Shown here piece after piece: positions 55,992-64,000 of a stretch of DNA of 64,000 nucleotides. This stretch comes from Paracoccus homiensis. GTDB lineage: Bacteria > Pseudomonadota > Alphaproteobacteria > Rhodobacterales > Rhodobacteraceae. The notes beneath the pieces were generated by a model. It ran no database searches, was not told where the DNA came from, and was given only the letters and a program-made list of their open reading frames with translations. How positions within the stretch are numbered: position 1 is the first letter of the stretch; every line of letters begins with the position of its first letter. The stretch spans positions 248,001 to 312,000 of the forward strand of contig NZ_FOHO01000001.1 of assembly GCF_900111675.1 (NCBI RefSeq). The letters run 5' to 3'. The translations under genes and the position numbers were made by a program.

Positions 55992-57064
55992 TGCGCAGGC
56001 GCAGCTTCCTGACGGCGCTGATGGCGGGGGCGGTCGCGCCCCGGCTGGGCTGGGCCGATGCGGGCAGCCCCGCGATCCTTGGCGCCGCGCGCGAAGGGGA
56101 TGGCGGCTATGCGCTGTTCGGCCTGTCGGATCGGGGCGCGGACCTGTTCCGCATTCCGCTGCCCGGTCGCGGCCACGCCGCCACCGCCCATCCGACCGCC
56201 CCCGAGGCCGTGGCCTTTGCCCGCAGCCCCGGCAATTTCGCGATCGTGCTGAACTGCGTGACCGGACAGGTCCTGGCCCGGCTGCATGCGCCGCAGGGGC
56301 GGCATTTCTACGGCCACGGCACCTTCATCGCGGATGGCGACATCCTGTGCACATCTGAAAACGCCTATGACAGCGGCGAGGGGCGCATCGGGCTGTGGTC
56401 GCGCCGCGAAGGCTGGCGCCGCATCGCCGAGATCCCGACCCACGGCATCGGCCCGCACGAGATCAGGCGGATGCCGGGCGACATCCTTGTCGCGGCCAAT
56501 GGCGGCTATCGCAATCACCCCGACCAGCCGGGCGTCAAGCTGGATGTCGCGCTGATGCGTCCGAACCTGTCCTATGTCGCGACCGACGGGGCGCTGCTGG
56601 ACCAGGTCGAGCTGGACCCCGAACTGCGCCGCAACTCGATCCGCCATATCGCCTTCGGGCAGGACGGCGTGGTGGCCTTCGGGATGCAATGGCAGGGCGA
56701 CCCGGCCGAGGGGATGCCCCTTCTGGGCCTGCACCGGCGCGGGCAGGGCGCGGTGCTGGCCGAACTGCCCATCCACGAGGCGATGGCGATGCAGGGCTAT
56801 GTCGGCTCGGTCGCCTTCGATGCCGAGGGACGCCGAGTCGCGATCAGTTCGCCCCGTGGCGGGCGGGTGCAGGTCTTTGACCATCGCGGCGGCCATCAAC
56901 AGACGATCCGGCGCGAAGATGTCTGCGGCCTTGCCCCGGCGCGGGCGGGCTTTTTCATTTCGGACGGGCTGGGCGGCTTGGTGCGTTCCGACCAGACCCT
57001 GCATCCGCTGTCCAAATCCCCCGGTCGCGCCTGGGACCATCACCTCGTTCCGGTATCGACTTAG
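55991..57064 (+). CDS. DUF1513 periplasmic protein (Tat-exported, beta-propeller-like)
   Basis: A 357-residue protein. RRRSFLTALMAG is a short Tat-type signal. The body has repeated segments of propeller type (ILGAAREGDGGYALFGLSD, GHGTFIADGDILCTSENAYDSGEGRIGLW, HEIRRMPGDILVAANGGYRNHP). DUF1513 is regularly the last gene of imelysin-DUF1111-imelysin operons. Its function is unknown; a link with iron is inferred from the operon. Confidence 0.85.
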   Translation: MRRRSFLTALMAGAVAPRLGWADAGSPAILGAAREGDGGYALFGLSDRGADLFRIPLPGRGHAATAHPTAPEAVAFARSPGNFAIVLNCVTGQVLARLHAPQGRHFYGHGTFIADGDILCTSENAYDSGEGRIGLWSRREGWRRIAEIPTHGIGPHEIRRMPGDILVAANGGYRNHPDQPGVKLDVALMRPNLSYVATDGALLDQVELDPELRRNSIRHIAFGQDGVVAFGMQWQGDPAEGMPLLGLHRRGQGAVLAELPIHEAMAMQGYVGSVAFDAEGRRVAISSPRGGRVQVFDHRGGHQQTIRREDVCGLAPARAGFFISDGLGGLVRSDQTLHPLSKSPGRAWDHHLVPVST

Positions 57065-57084
57065 CCCGGCGTCACGGAAACGAT

Positions 57085-57137
57085 TAAATGCGATGCATTT
57101 AGTATTTTGCGCAGAACGCCCCCGACAAGCGGGTTTT
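57085..57137. terminator. Two hairpins between convergent DUF1513 and glgP genes
   Basis: TAAATGC, loop GAT, GCATTTA (57085-57101) is a perfect 7-base stem without a T-run. CCCG, loop ACAAG, CGGG followed by TTTT (57121-57137) is a short terminator-like hairpin in the rightward direction. The glgP stop is at 57140, so both gene ends can use this stretch. Confidence 0.5.
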
Positions 57138-57139
57138 AT

Positions 57140-59536
57140 CTACGCCCCCGGTTCCAGCTTCCAGATATCCCGCAGATAACCGCGGATCGTCCGGTCAGAT
57201 GAGAAAAAGCCCGATCGCGCAATATTCAGGGCCGCCATGCGGTCCCATCGGGCGGGGTCGCGATATGCGGCGTCGACCTGACGTTGCGCGGCGAAATAGT
57301 CGTCGAAATCGCTGGCGACCAAGAAGGGATCATCATTCCAGGTACGGTCCAGCAGCGCAAAATACGGCTCGGGGCGGCCAAAACGGCCTTCTGCGATCAT
57401 ATGCAGGGCGGCGGACAGATCGTCACTGGCCTCGATGGCGGCGCGGGCATGACCGGGGCGGGCGCGGGCCTGATCGACCTTGTCCGCCGTCAGGCCGAAC
57501 AGGAAGAAATTTTCGGGTCCGACATGGTCGCGGATCTCGACATTGGCACCATCCAGCGTGCCGATGGTCAGCGCACCGTTCATGGTGAATTTCATGTTGC
57601 CGGTGCCCGACGCCTCTTTTCCGGCGGTCGAGATCTGTTCCGACAGATCGGCGGCAGGGATCAGATCCTCGGCCATCGAGACATTGTAATTCGGCGGATA
57701 GGCGATCTGCAGAAAATCGCGCGTGACCGGATCAGTGTTGATCGTCGCGGCGACATCGTTGATCAGATGGATCACGGTCTTGGCCAGCCAGTATCCCGGC
57801 GCGGCCTTGCCGCCGAAGATCTTGACCCGCGGCACCCAGTCGCCGTTCGGGTCGTCATGGATGCGCCGCCACAGGGCGATGGCTTCAAGGATGTTCAGCA
57901 GCTGACGTTTGTATTCGTGGATACGCTTGACCTGCACGTCGAAGATCGCGTCCGGATCGGCCCTGACGCCCAGCCCGGCCAGCAGCCCATCGGACAGCCA
58001 GACCTTGTTGGCACGCTTGGCCGCGCGCAGACGTGCCAGCAGCGCAGGATCCTCGGCATGAGGCTCTAACCCGCGCAACTGATCCAGATCGCCGGTCCAG
58101 CCCGTGCCGATCACATCGTCCAGCACCGCCGACAGCGCCGGGTTCGACATGCGCAGCCAGCGACGCGGTGTGACGCCGTTGGTCTGATTGACGATCCGCC
58201 CCGGATGCAGCCGGTTCAGATCGGCAAAGACGGTGCTTTTGACCAGATCCGTATGCAGGGCCGACACGCCGTTCACCCTGCCCGCCATGACGAAGGCCAG
58301 TTCGCCCATCCGCACCTCGTCATGATGGACGATACCCAGATGATCGGGGCGGCGGGTCTGCAGGCGGTGATCGTCGTCGATCATCTGTATGATCTGCATA
58401 TGCCGCGGCAGGACGCGGCCCATCAGCCAGGTCGACCAGCGTTCCAGCGCCTCGGGCAGAAGGGTGTGATTGGTATAGTTCAGCGTGCCGCGCGCGATAT
58501 CGCGGGCGGTCGGGAAATCCATGCCGTGATCGTCCATCAGCAGCCGGATCAGTTCCGGGCCCGCAATGGCCGGATGGGTGTCGTTCAGCTGAATCGCGAC
58601 CTTGTCCGGCAGCTGCCGCAGATCGTCATGTTCCGACAGAAAGCGGCGCAGGATATCCTGAAGCGCGGCGGCCGTCAGGAAATACTCCTGTTTCAGCCGC
58701 AGTTCCTTGCCGGATTCGGTGCCGTCATCGGGGTAAAGCACGCGGCTGATGGTCCGGGCCAGCGCCTCGGGCTCGGCGGCGGCGGTGTGATCGCCCGCGT
58801 TGAAGCGGTGCAGATCGAACAGCGTCGTCGGATGCGCCCCCCACAGGCGCAGCGTATTTGCCCAATCGCCCTGCCAGCCGATCACCGGCGTATCATAGGC
58901 CCGCGCGATGACGCTTTCGCCGGGATGCCACACCGCGCGGCCATCGACCTGTTCGACATGCCCCTTGAACCCGATGGCATAGCTGTAATCCAGCCGCACG
59001 AATTCCCAGGGATGCGGTTGATTCAGCCAGTCTTCCGGGGTTTCGACCTGCTGGCCTGCCTCGAACCGCTGACGGAACAACCCGTGTTCATAGCGGATGC
59101 CATAGCCGAAGGCCGGAACCGACAGCGAGGAAAGCGATTCCATGAAACAGGCAGCCAGACGGCCTAGGCCGCCATTGCCAAGCGCGGCATCGGGTTCGTC
59201 GTCCAGAATCTGCTGCTTGTTCAGGCCCAGCAGGTCCAGCGCCCCATCCATGCTGTCATTCAGGCCCAGATTGATGATCGCGTCTTCCAGAATGCGGCCG
59301 ATCAGAAATTCCATCGACAGGTAGTAAACCCGCTTGCGGCCCTGATCGCGCGCCCCCCGCAACGCCGCCATCCACGGCGTCACGATCAGGTCGCGGATGG
59401 TATAGCTGACGGCCAGCCGCCAATCGAAGGTCGTGGCGAATTCCTCGCCCCGGCCCTGCGTATGGGTCAGGTGGTAGAGGATCTGATCGCGAAGCGTTTC
59501 GGCAGAAGGCAGTTGGGTCACAAGGGGCCTCATCAT
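57140..59536 (-). CDS. glgP: Glycogen phosphorylase GlgP
   Basis: A protein of about 798 residues that releases glucose 1-phosphate from glycogen. The N-terminal half has YYLSMEFLIGRILEDAIINLGL and ALGNGGLGRLAACFMESLS. The C-terminal half carries the PLP lysine in EASGTGNMKFTMNGALTIGTLDGANVEI. The start is ATG 59536 or 59533; the ribosome site is weak. It lies 170 bases after glgX in the glycogen operon; that gap shows nothing recognisable. Confidence 0.96.
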   Translation of the reverse strand: MMRPLVTQLPSAETLRDQILYHLTHTQGRGEEFATTFDWRLAVSYTIRDLIVTPWMAALRGARDQGRKRVYYLSMEFLIGRILEDAIINLGLNDSMDGALDLLGLNKQQILDDEPDAALGNGGLGRLAACFMESLSSLSVPAFGYGIRYEHGLFRQRFEAGQQVETPEDWLNQPHPWEFVRLDYSYAIGFKGHVEQVDGRAVWHPGESVIARAYDTPVIGWQGDWANTLRLWGAHPTTLFDLHRFNAGDHTAAAEPEALARTISRVLYPDDGTESGKELRLKQEYFLTAAALQDILRRFLSEHDDLRQLPDKVAIQLNDTHPAIAGPELIRLLMDDHGMDFPTARDIARGTLNYTNHTLLPEALERWSTWLMGRVLPRHMQIIQMIDDDHRLQTRRPDHLGIVHHDEVRMGELAFVMAGRVNGVSALHTDLVKSTVFADLNRLHPGRIVNQTNGVTPRRWLRMSNPALSAVLDDVIGTGWTGDLDQLRGLEPHAEDPALLARLRAAKRANKVWLSDGLLAGLGVRADPDAIFDVQVKRIHEYKRQLLNILEAIALWRRIHDDPNGDWVPRVKIFGGKAAPGYWLAKTVIHLINDVAATINTDPVTRDFLQIAYPPNYNVSMAEDLIPAADLSEQISTAGKEASGTGNMKFTMNGALTIGTLDGANVEIRDHVGPENFFLFGLTADKVDQARARPGHARAAIEASDDLSAALHMIAEGRFGRPEPYFALLDRTWNDDPFLVASDFDDYFAAQRQVDAAYRDPARWDRMAALNIARSGFFSSDRTIRGYLRDIWKLEPGA

Positions 59537-59706
59537 GCAAATGCGGGCGACAGCGCTATCGGGCGGCGGCCACGCGCGATTGTCACGCAGATCCGCCATC
59601 CGCCATCGGTCAACATGCGTCTACAGCGAAATCCGCGCCGTGACAGCGTGCAACCGCCCGCTTGCGCGGCAATTTCCGCAAGGGCGTGGCGCAACTGCCG
59701 CGCGGG

Positions 59707-61803
59707 TCACCCGCATTCGGCGCTGTTGCATAGGACAAAGGCGGCGATGCTTTCGGCGGCGACGGTGACGGTGTCGCCACAGGCGTCGTCGGGTTCGCGT
59801 TCCAGCGCGCTGTCCAGCTGCCGCCGCCAATGGCCGCCCTGCCCGTTGGTGTCGGGCAGCCTGACCTTGGCCTGATTGCCGGCGTTGAACACCAGATAGA
59901 CCGCCCCCGGCAGCGCCGCATAGGCCGGCGTTCCCGATGCCATCCGCATTTCCGCCCCCAAAAGCCGCAGATCGGGATTGGCCCAATCCTCGGGCCCCAT
60001 CAGCCCGCCATCGGCCCGGCGCCAGAAAAGATCCGGCAGCCCGTCCTGTTCGCGCGGCTGGCTGTGCAGGAAGCGCCGCTGCCGCAGGATCGGATGCGCG
60101 CGGCGAAACGCGATGGCGCGGCGACAGAAATCCAGAAACTCGTCATCGACCGCCGACCAGTCGACCCAGCCGATCTCATTGTCCTGACAATAGGCGTTGT
60201 TGTTGCCGCCCTGCGAATTGCCCAGTTCGTCCCCGGCCAGGATCATGGGCGTTCCCTGGCTCAGCAGCAGCGTCGCCATCAGGTTGCGGCGACGGCGGGC
60301 GCGGCGGGCCAGCAATTCGGGATCGTCGCCCGGCCCCTCGACCCCGCAATTGTCCGAAACATTGTGATTGTGGCCGTCGCGGTTGTCCTCGCCATTGGCC
60401 TCGTTGTGCTTGTCGTTGTAGCTGACCGTATCCATCAGCGTGAAGCCGTCATGGGCAGCCACGAAATTGACCGAGGATGTCGCCGCCCGGCCATCATGAT
60501 CGAACCGGGCCGCAGATCCGGCAATGCGCTTGGCCAGCTTGCCGACCAGCCCGGCATCCCCGCGCCAGAAGGCCCGGATCTGATCGCGAAAACGGTCGTT
60601 CCATTCCGCGAAGGGCGCGGGATAGCTGCCCAACTGATAGCCACCCTCGCCGATATCCCAGGGCTCGGCGATCAGCTTGACGCGGTTCAGCACCGGGTCC
60701 TGCCGCACGGCACGAAAGAAGGGCCCGTCGCGGTCGAACACGCCGCGCGTCCGGCCCAGCACCGAACACAGGTCAAAACGGAACCCATCGACATGCATCA
60801 CCTCGACCCAATAGCGCAGGCTGTCCATCACCAGCCGCAGGGTAAAGGGGCTGTCCATGTTCAGCACATTGCCGGTGCCGGCATCGTTGACATAGAAACG
60901 GCGATCCTCGGCCAGCCGGTAATAGGCGGCGTTGTCCAGCCCGCGAAAGGACAGGGTCGGCCCAAGCTCGTTGCCCTCGGCGGTGTGGTTGTAGACCACG
61001 TCCAGAATGACCTCGATCCCGGCCTTATGGAACCGCGCGACCATTTGCTGAAATTCGGCGATATCGCCATCGCGCATGTAACGCGGCTCGGGCGCGAAAA
61101 AGCCGTAGGACATATAGCCCCAGTAATTGCGCAGCCCGCGCTCGGTCAGAAAGCGGTCATCGGCGAAGGCATGGACGGGCAGCAATTCGATCGCGGTCAC
61201 GCCCAGATCGGTCAGATGGTCCAGCACCGGGTCCGAGGCCATGGCCGCAAAGCTGCCCGCATCGGGAATATCGCCGCGCCCGGCGGTCAGACCTTTGACA
61301 TGCGCCTCGTAGATCACGGTATCGGCCATCGGACGTCGCAGCGGCCTGTCATCGCCCCAGGAAAAGCTGGTATCGGTGACCACGCATTTCGGCATGTGCT
61401 GGGCACTGTCGCGACGATCGAAGGACAGGTCCAGATCCGCATGCCCGGCGCGATAGCCCAGTATCGCGTCATGCATCCTTGGGCCGCCCGTCAGGCGCTT
61501 GGCATAGGGGTCGATCAACAGCTTGTTGGCGTTGAAGCGGTGCCCTTCTTGCGGGCGGTAGGGACCGTGAACGCGCAGGCCGTACCGCTGTCCGGGCCGC
61601 AATTCGGGAACATAGCCGTGCCAGACATGACCTTCGCGTTCGGGCAGGTCCAGTCGCGCGATCTCTTTGTTGCGGTCGTCGAACAGGCACAGCACCACCC
61701 GTTCGCCATGTTGCGAAAAGACGGCGAAATTCACCCCCGCACCGTCAAAGCTTGCCCCAAGTGGTGTGGGCGAACCTGCGGTCATCACATATCTGTCGTT
61801 CAT
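59707..61803 (-). CDS. glgX: Glycogen debranching enzyme GlgX
   Basis: A 698-residue GH13 isoamylase-type protein with an N-terminal CBM48 domain (GSPTPLGASFDGAGVNFAVFS). The catalytic barrel shows DVVYNHTAEG, VDGFRFDLCSVLG with the nucleophile Asp, LIAEPWDIG with the acid Glu and FVAAHDGFTL with the third Asp region. It removes the short branches left by GlgP. The start overlaps the glgA stop by four bases. Confidence 0.95.
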   Translation of the reverse strand: MNDRYVMTAGSPTPLGASFDGAGVNFAVFSQHGERVVLCLFDDRNKEIARLDLPEREGHVWHGYVPELRPGQRYGLRVHGPYRPQEGHRFNANKLLIDPYAKRLTGGPRMHDAILGYRAGHADLDLSFDRRDSAQHMPKCVVTDTSFSWGDDRPLRRPMADTVIYEAHVKGLTAGRGDIPDAGSFAAMASDPVLDHLTDLGVTAIELLPVHAFADDRFLTERGLRNYWGYMSYGFFAPEPRYMRDGDIAEFQQMVARFHKAGIEVILDVVYNHTAEGNELGPTLSFRGLDNAAYYRLAEDRRFYVNDAGTGNVLNMDSPFTLRLVMDSLRYWVEVMHVDGFRFDLCSVLGRTRGVFDRDGPFFRAVRQDPVLNRVKLIAEPWDIGEGGYQLGSYPAPFAEWNDRFRDQIRAFWRGDAGLVGKLAKRIAGSAARFDHDGRAATSSVNFVAAHDGFTLMDTVSYNDKHNEANGEDNRDGHNHNVSDNCGVEGPGDDPELLARRARRRRNLMATLLLSQGTPMILAGDELGNSQGGNNNAYCQDNEIGWVDWSAVDDEFLDFCRRAIAFRRAHPILRQRRFLHSQPREQDGLPDLFWRRADGGLMGPEDWANPDLRLLGAEMRMASGTPAYAALPGAVYLVFNAGNQAKVRLPDTNGQGGHWRRQLDSALEREPDDACGDTVTVAAESIAAFVLCNSAECG

Positions 61804-63224
61804 TCGGTCGCGGTCAGCTCGGCGTAGAGGGCGGCGTAGGCTTGGGCCGACTGATCCCAGCCGACCGGTTGCGCCATCGCGTTCTGCTGAAGGCGGGACC
61901 ATGTCTGATCATCCTTGTAAAGGGCACAAAGCCGCGAGAAGGCGTGCCGCAGCGTCAGCGCATCGACGGGCCAGAACTGCACCCCCGTCGCCACCTGACG
62001 CGCCAGCGCCGCCGGAGAGGCGTTGATGACCGTATCGGCCAGCCCCCCGGTCAGCGCGACCAGCGGCACCGTGCCATAGCGCAGCCCGTAAAGCTGTGTC
62101 AGGCCGCAGGGTTCGAACCTTGACGGCACAAGGATCGCATCCCCGCCCGCGATCATCCGGTGGGACAGGGCTTCGTCGTAACCGATCCGGACGGCGACAT
62201 TCGGGTCGCGCGCGGCGTCCTGCCAGGCCGATTGCAGCGCGGCGTCGCCCGATCCCAGAACCGCCAGCTGCCCGCCCCCATCCAGCAGCGCGGGCAGCGA
62301 TTCCAGAACCAGATCCAGCCCTTTCTGATGCGTCATCCGCGATACGATCACACATAGGGGACCGTCACTGTCGGGCAGGCCCATTTCAGCCCGCAGCGCG
62401 GCGCGGTTCGGGGCCTTGCCGGCGGGCCGATCATAGGGCGTGATCGCCGGATCGGTTGCGGGGTTCCAGACATCGCTGTCGATGCCATTCAGGATCCCGG
62501 TCAGATCGGCGCGGCGATGGCGGATCACCCCCTCCATCCCCATGCCGAATTCCGGTGTCATCAGCTCGGTCGCATAGGTCGGGGACACGGTCGTCAGGCG
62601 GTCTGCCCCGATCAGCCCGGCCTTCAGCGCGGAAATCTGACCCCAATATTCATAGCCTTCGCTGTGAAACCGCGCCGGATCCAGTCGCAACGCATGCAGT
62701 CGGTCGGGGCGTGCCGGGCCGGTAAAGGCGATATTATGGATGGTCAGCACGCTGCGGATATCGCCCACGCCGAAGCGGCGCAGATATTCCGGCATGAACC
62801 CCGCCTGCCAGTCATGGCCATGCACGATGTCTGGCCGCCAGTCCCCCGCGCCCTGCGCCGCGATCTGCGCCGCCACCCAGGACAGCGCGGCAAAGCGTTC
62901 GGGATTGTCGGGCCAGTCGTGGCCATCGGGGCCCAGATAGGGATTGCCGGGCCGCTGATACAGATGCCCGGCCTCGATCACCAACAGGTCCAGCCCCGCC
63001 GCCTGCCCCGCCAGCAACCGCGCCGTGCCGCCGAACAGATCGTCGATCTGCGAAAGCTCGCGGGTATCCGTCAAGGCCGCGATGATCGCGGGATAACCCG
63101 GCAGCAGGGTCCGCATCTGCACCCCTTCGCGGGCCAGCGCGGCAGGCAGCGCGCCGACCACATCGGCCAGACCACCGGTCTTGACCAAGGGCGCGCATTC
63201 CGAGGCGACCGACAGAACCCGCAT
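61800..63224 (-). CDS. glgA: Glycogen synthase GlgA (ADP-glucose)
   Basis: A 474-residue GT5 glycosyltransferase. The N-terminal KTGGLADVVGALP binds ADP-glucose. The C-terminal half has VSRMTHQKGLDLVLESLPALL and PSRFEPCGLTQLYGLRYGTVPL with the conserved Glu residues. The ATG at 63224 overlaps the glgC stop by one base (TGATG); starting further upstream would add a non-homologous extension. Confidence 0.96.
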   Translation of the reverse strand: MRVLSVASECAPLVKTGGLADVVGALPAALAREGVQMRTLLPGYPAIIAALTDTRELSQIDDLFGGTARLLAGQAAGLDLLVIEAGHLYQRPGNPYLGPDGHDWPDNPERFAALSWVAAQIAAQGAGDWRPDIVHGHDWQAGFMPEYLRRFGVGDIRSVLTIHNIAFTGPARPDRLHALRLDPARFHSEGYEYWGQISALKAGLIGADRLTTVSPTYATELMTPEFGMGMEGVIRHRRADLTGILNGIDSDVWNPATDPAITPYDRPAGKAPNRAALRAEMGLPDSDGPLCVIVSRMTHQKGLDLVLESLPALLDGGGQLAVLGSGDAALQSAWQDAARDPNVAVRIGYDEALSHRMIAGGDAILVPSRFEPCGLTQLYGLRYGTVPLVALTGGLADTVINASPAALARQVATGVQFWPVDALTLRHAFSRLCALYKDDQTWSRLQQNAMAQPVGWDQSAQAYAALYAELTATE

Positions 63225-64000
63225 CACAGGCTGGCCGCGCGGGCGTCCAGCATCGCCTGAGTGATCAGGGTCACGCCGTTCTCGCTGACCCGGAACCACC
63301 TGGCATCCTCGCGCGCATCCTCGCCCACGATCAGCCCCTCGGGGATGACCACGCCGCGGTCGATCACCGCCTTGGTCAGCCGTGCGCGGCGATGGACCGT
63401 GACATAGGGCAGCGCCACGACATGATCCAGCGAGGCCCAGGAATTCGTCTGCACCCGTGTGAACAGCAGCGAATTGCGGATCTCGGTCCCCGAAATGATG
63501 CATCCGCCCGACACCATTGACGACAGCGCCATCCCGCGGCGGTCCTTTTCGTCATGGATGAATTTCGCCGGGGGCACCGATTCCGAATAGGTCCAGATGG
63601 GCCAGTCATTGTCCCACAGGTTCAGTTCCGGCGTGAAATTCGTCAGGTCGATATTGGCCTGCCAGAACGCATCGACCGTGCCGACATCCTTCCAATAGGC
63701 GGGTGCCCCTTCGGCCCGGACGCAGGACACGTCAAAGCGATGCGCCATCGCCTTGCCGCGCCGTACGATGTCGGGGATCAGGTCATGGCCGAAATCATGG
63801 CTGGAGTTGGGATCCTCGGCATCGGCCCGCAGCAGATCGCGCAGAAAGGCCCAGTTGAAGACATAGATCCCCATCGAGGCCAGCGACTTGTCGGGATCGC
63901 CGGGCATTCCGGGCGGATCGGCGGGTTTTTCCAGAAACGAGGTGATGCGCCCCTTGTCGTCCACCGCCATGACGCCAAAGGCGCTGGCCTCGCTGCGCGG
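63224..64000 (-). CDS. glgC: Glucose-1-phosphate adenylyltransferase GlgC, C-terminal part, cut by window edge
   Basis: The frame is open to the right edge, so the N-terminal portion is missing. Present are [19 protein letters not shown], the SMGIYVFNW strand, the substrate segment [18 protein letters not shown] and the left-handed beta-helix with its hexapeptide-like repeats ([35 protein letters not shown]), where allosteric effectors bind. It makes ADP-glucose for GlgA and is the first visible gene of the glgC-glgA-glgX-glgP operon. Confidence 0.95.
   Translation of the reverse strand, partial: PRSEASAFGVMAVDDKGRITSFLEKPADPPGMPGDPDKSLASMGIYVFNWAFLRDLLRADAEDPNSSHDFGHDLIPDIVRRGKAMAHRFDVSCVRAEGAPAYWKDVGTVDAFWQANIDLTNFTPELNLWDNDWPIWTYSESVPPAKFIHDEKDRRGMALSSMVSGGCIISGTEIRNSLLFTRVQTNSWASLDHVVALPYVTVHRRARLTKAVIDRGVVIPEGLIVGEDAREDARWFRVSENGVTLITQAMLDARAASL

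Noticed and set aside
1..64000. CRISPR array, insertion sequences or prophage genes
   Set aside because: No regularly spaced repeats, transposase motifs or phage genes were seen anywhere in the window.

Overview
The window reads as ordinary chromosome from a GC-rich alphaproteobacterium, most likely a member of the Rhodobacteraceae/Paracoccaceae such as Paracoccus or a close relative. This rests on the leuC/membrane-protein/leuD arrangement, the histone-deacetylase-like/xseB/ispA/dxs order, the alphaproteobacterial flagellar genes, a VPLPA-CTERM-type protein, and very tight gene packing with many ATGA, GTGA or TGATG stop-start overlaps. The genus is an inference. No insertion sequence, prophage or CRISPR array was seen.

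Layout. 1-8.2 kb: the end of an acyl-CoA synthetase, an HNH nuclease, a DsbA-like oxidoreductase, a small secreted protein, an outer-membrane beta-barrel protein with a clear terminator, a frameshifted membrane-protein gene translationally coupled to ettA, a sulfotransferase and rimO. 8.3-16.1 kb: a ClpP-like periplasmic protein, rlmH-rsfS, an MscS channel, leuC, a VPLPA-CTERM protein, a five-helix membrane protein, leuD and a secreted EEP-family protein. 16.1-20.2 kb: bioB-bioF-bioD-bioA. 20.3-30.3 kb: two divergent flagellar operons (fliL to a fliJ-like gene; fliF-fliH-fliN-fliP) with a CtrA-like site between them. 30.3-36.4 kb: dxs, ispA, xseB, deacetylase-like gene, mtaB and dapF.

36.5-49.2 kb is the most interesting part, a selenium/formate block. 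After tRNA-Lys comes a leftward operon fdoG-fdoH-fdoI-fdhE-selA-selB-selC. FdoG contains an in-frame UGA read as selenocysteine, followed at once by a SECIS-like hairpin. The tRNA-Sec gene lies inside the 3' end of the selB reading frame. Divergent from fdoG is a three-gene ABC transporter (PhnD-like binding protein, ATPase, double-length permease) that probably imports a selenium oxyanion, preceded by a leader with several predicted hairpins. So the selenoenzyme, its maturation factor, most of the selenocysteine machinery (selD is not in the window) and a candidate selenium uptake system lie together.

49.2-64 kb: a GntR/FCD regulator divergent from a hydantoin/aspartate-type racemase and an NCS1 permease, with a perfect palindromic operator between them; an imelysin/di-heme/imelysin/DUF1513 periplasmic operon likely linked to iron; and a leftward glycogen operon glgC(partial)-glgA-glgX-glgP.
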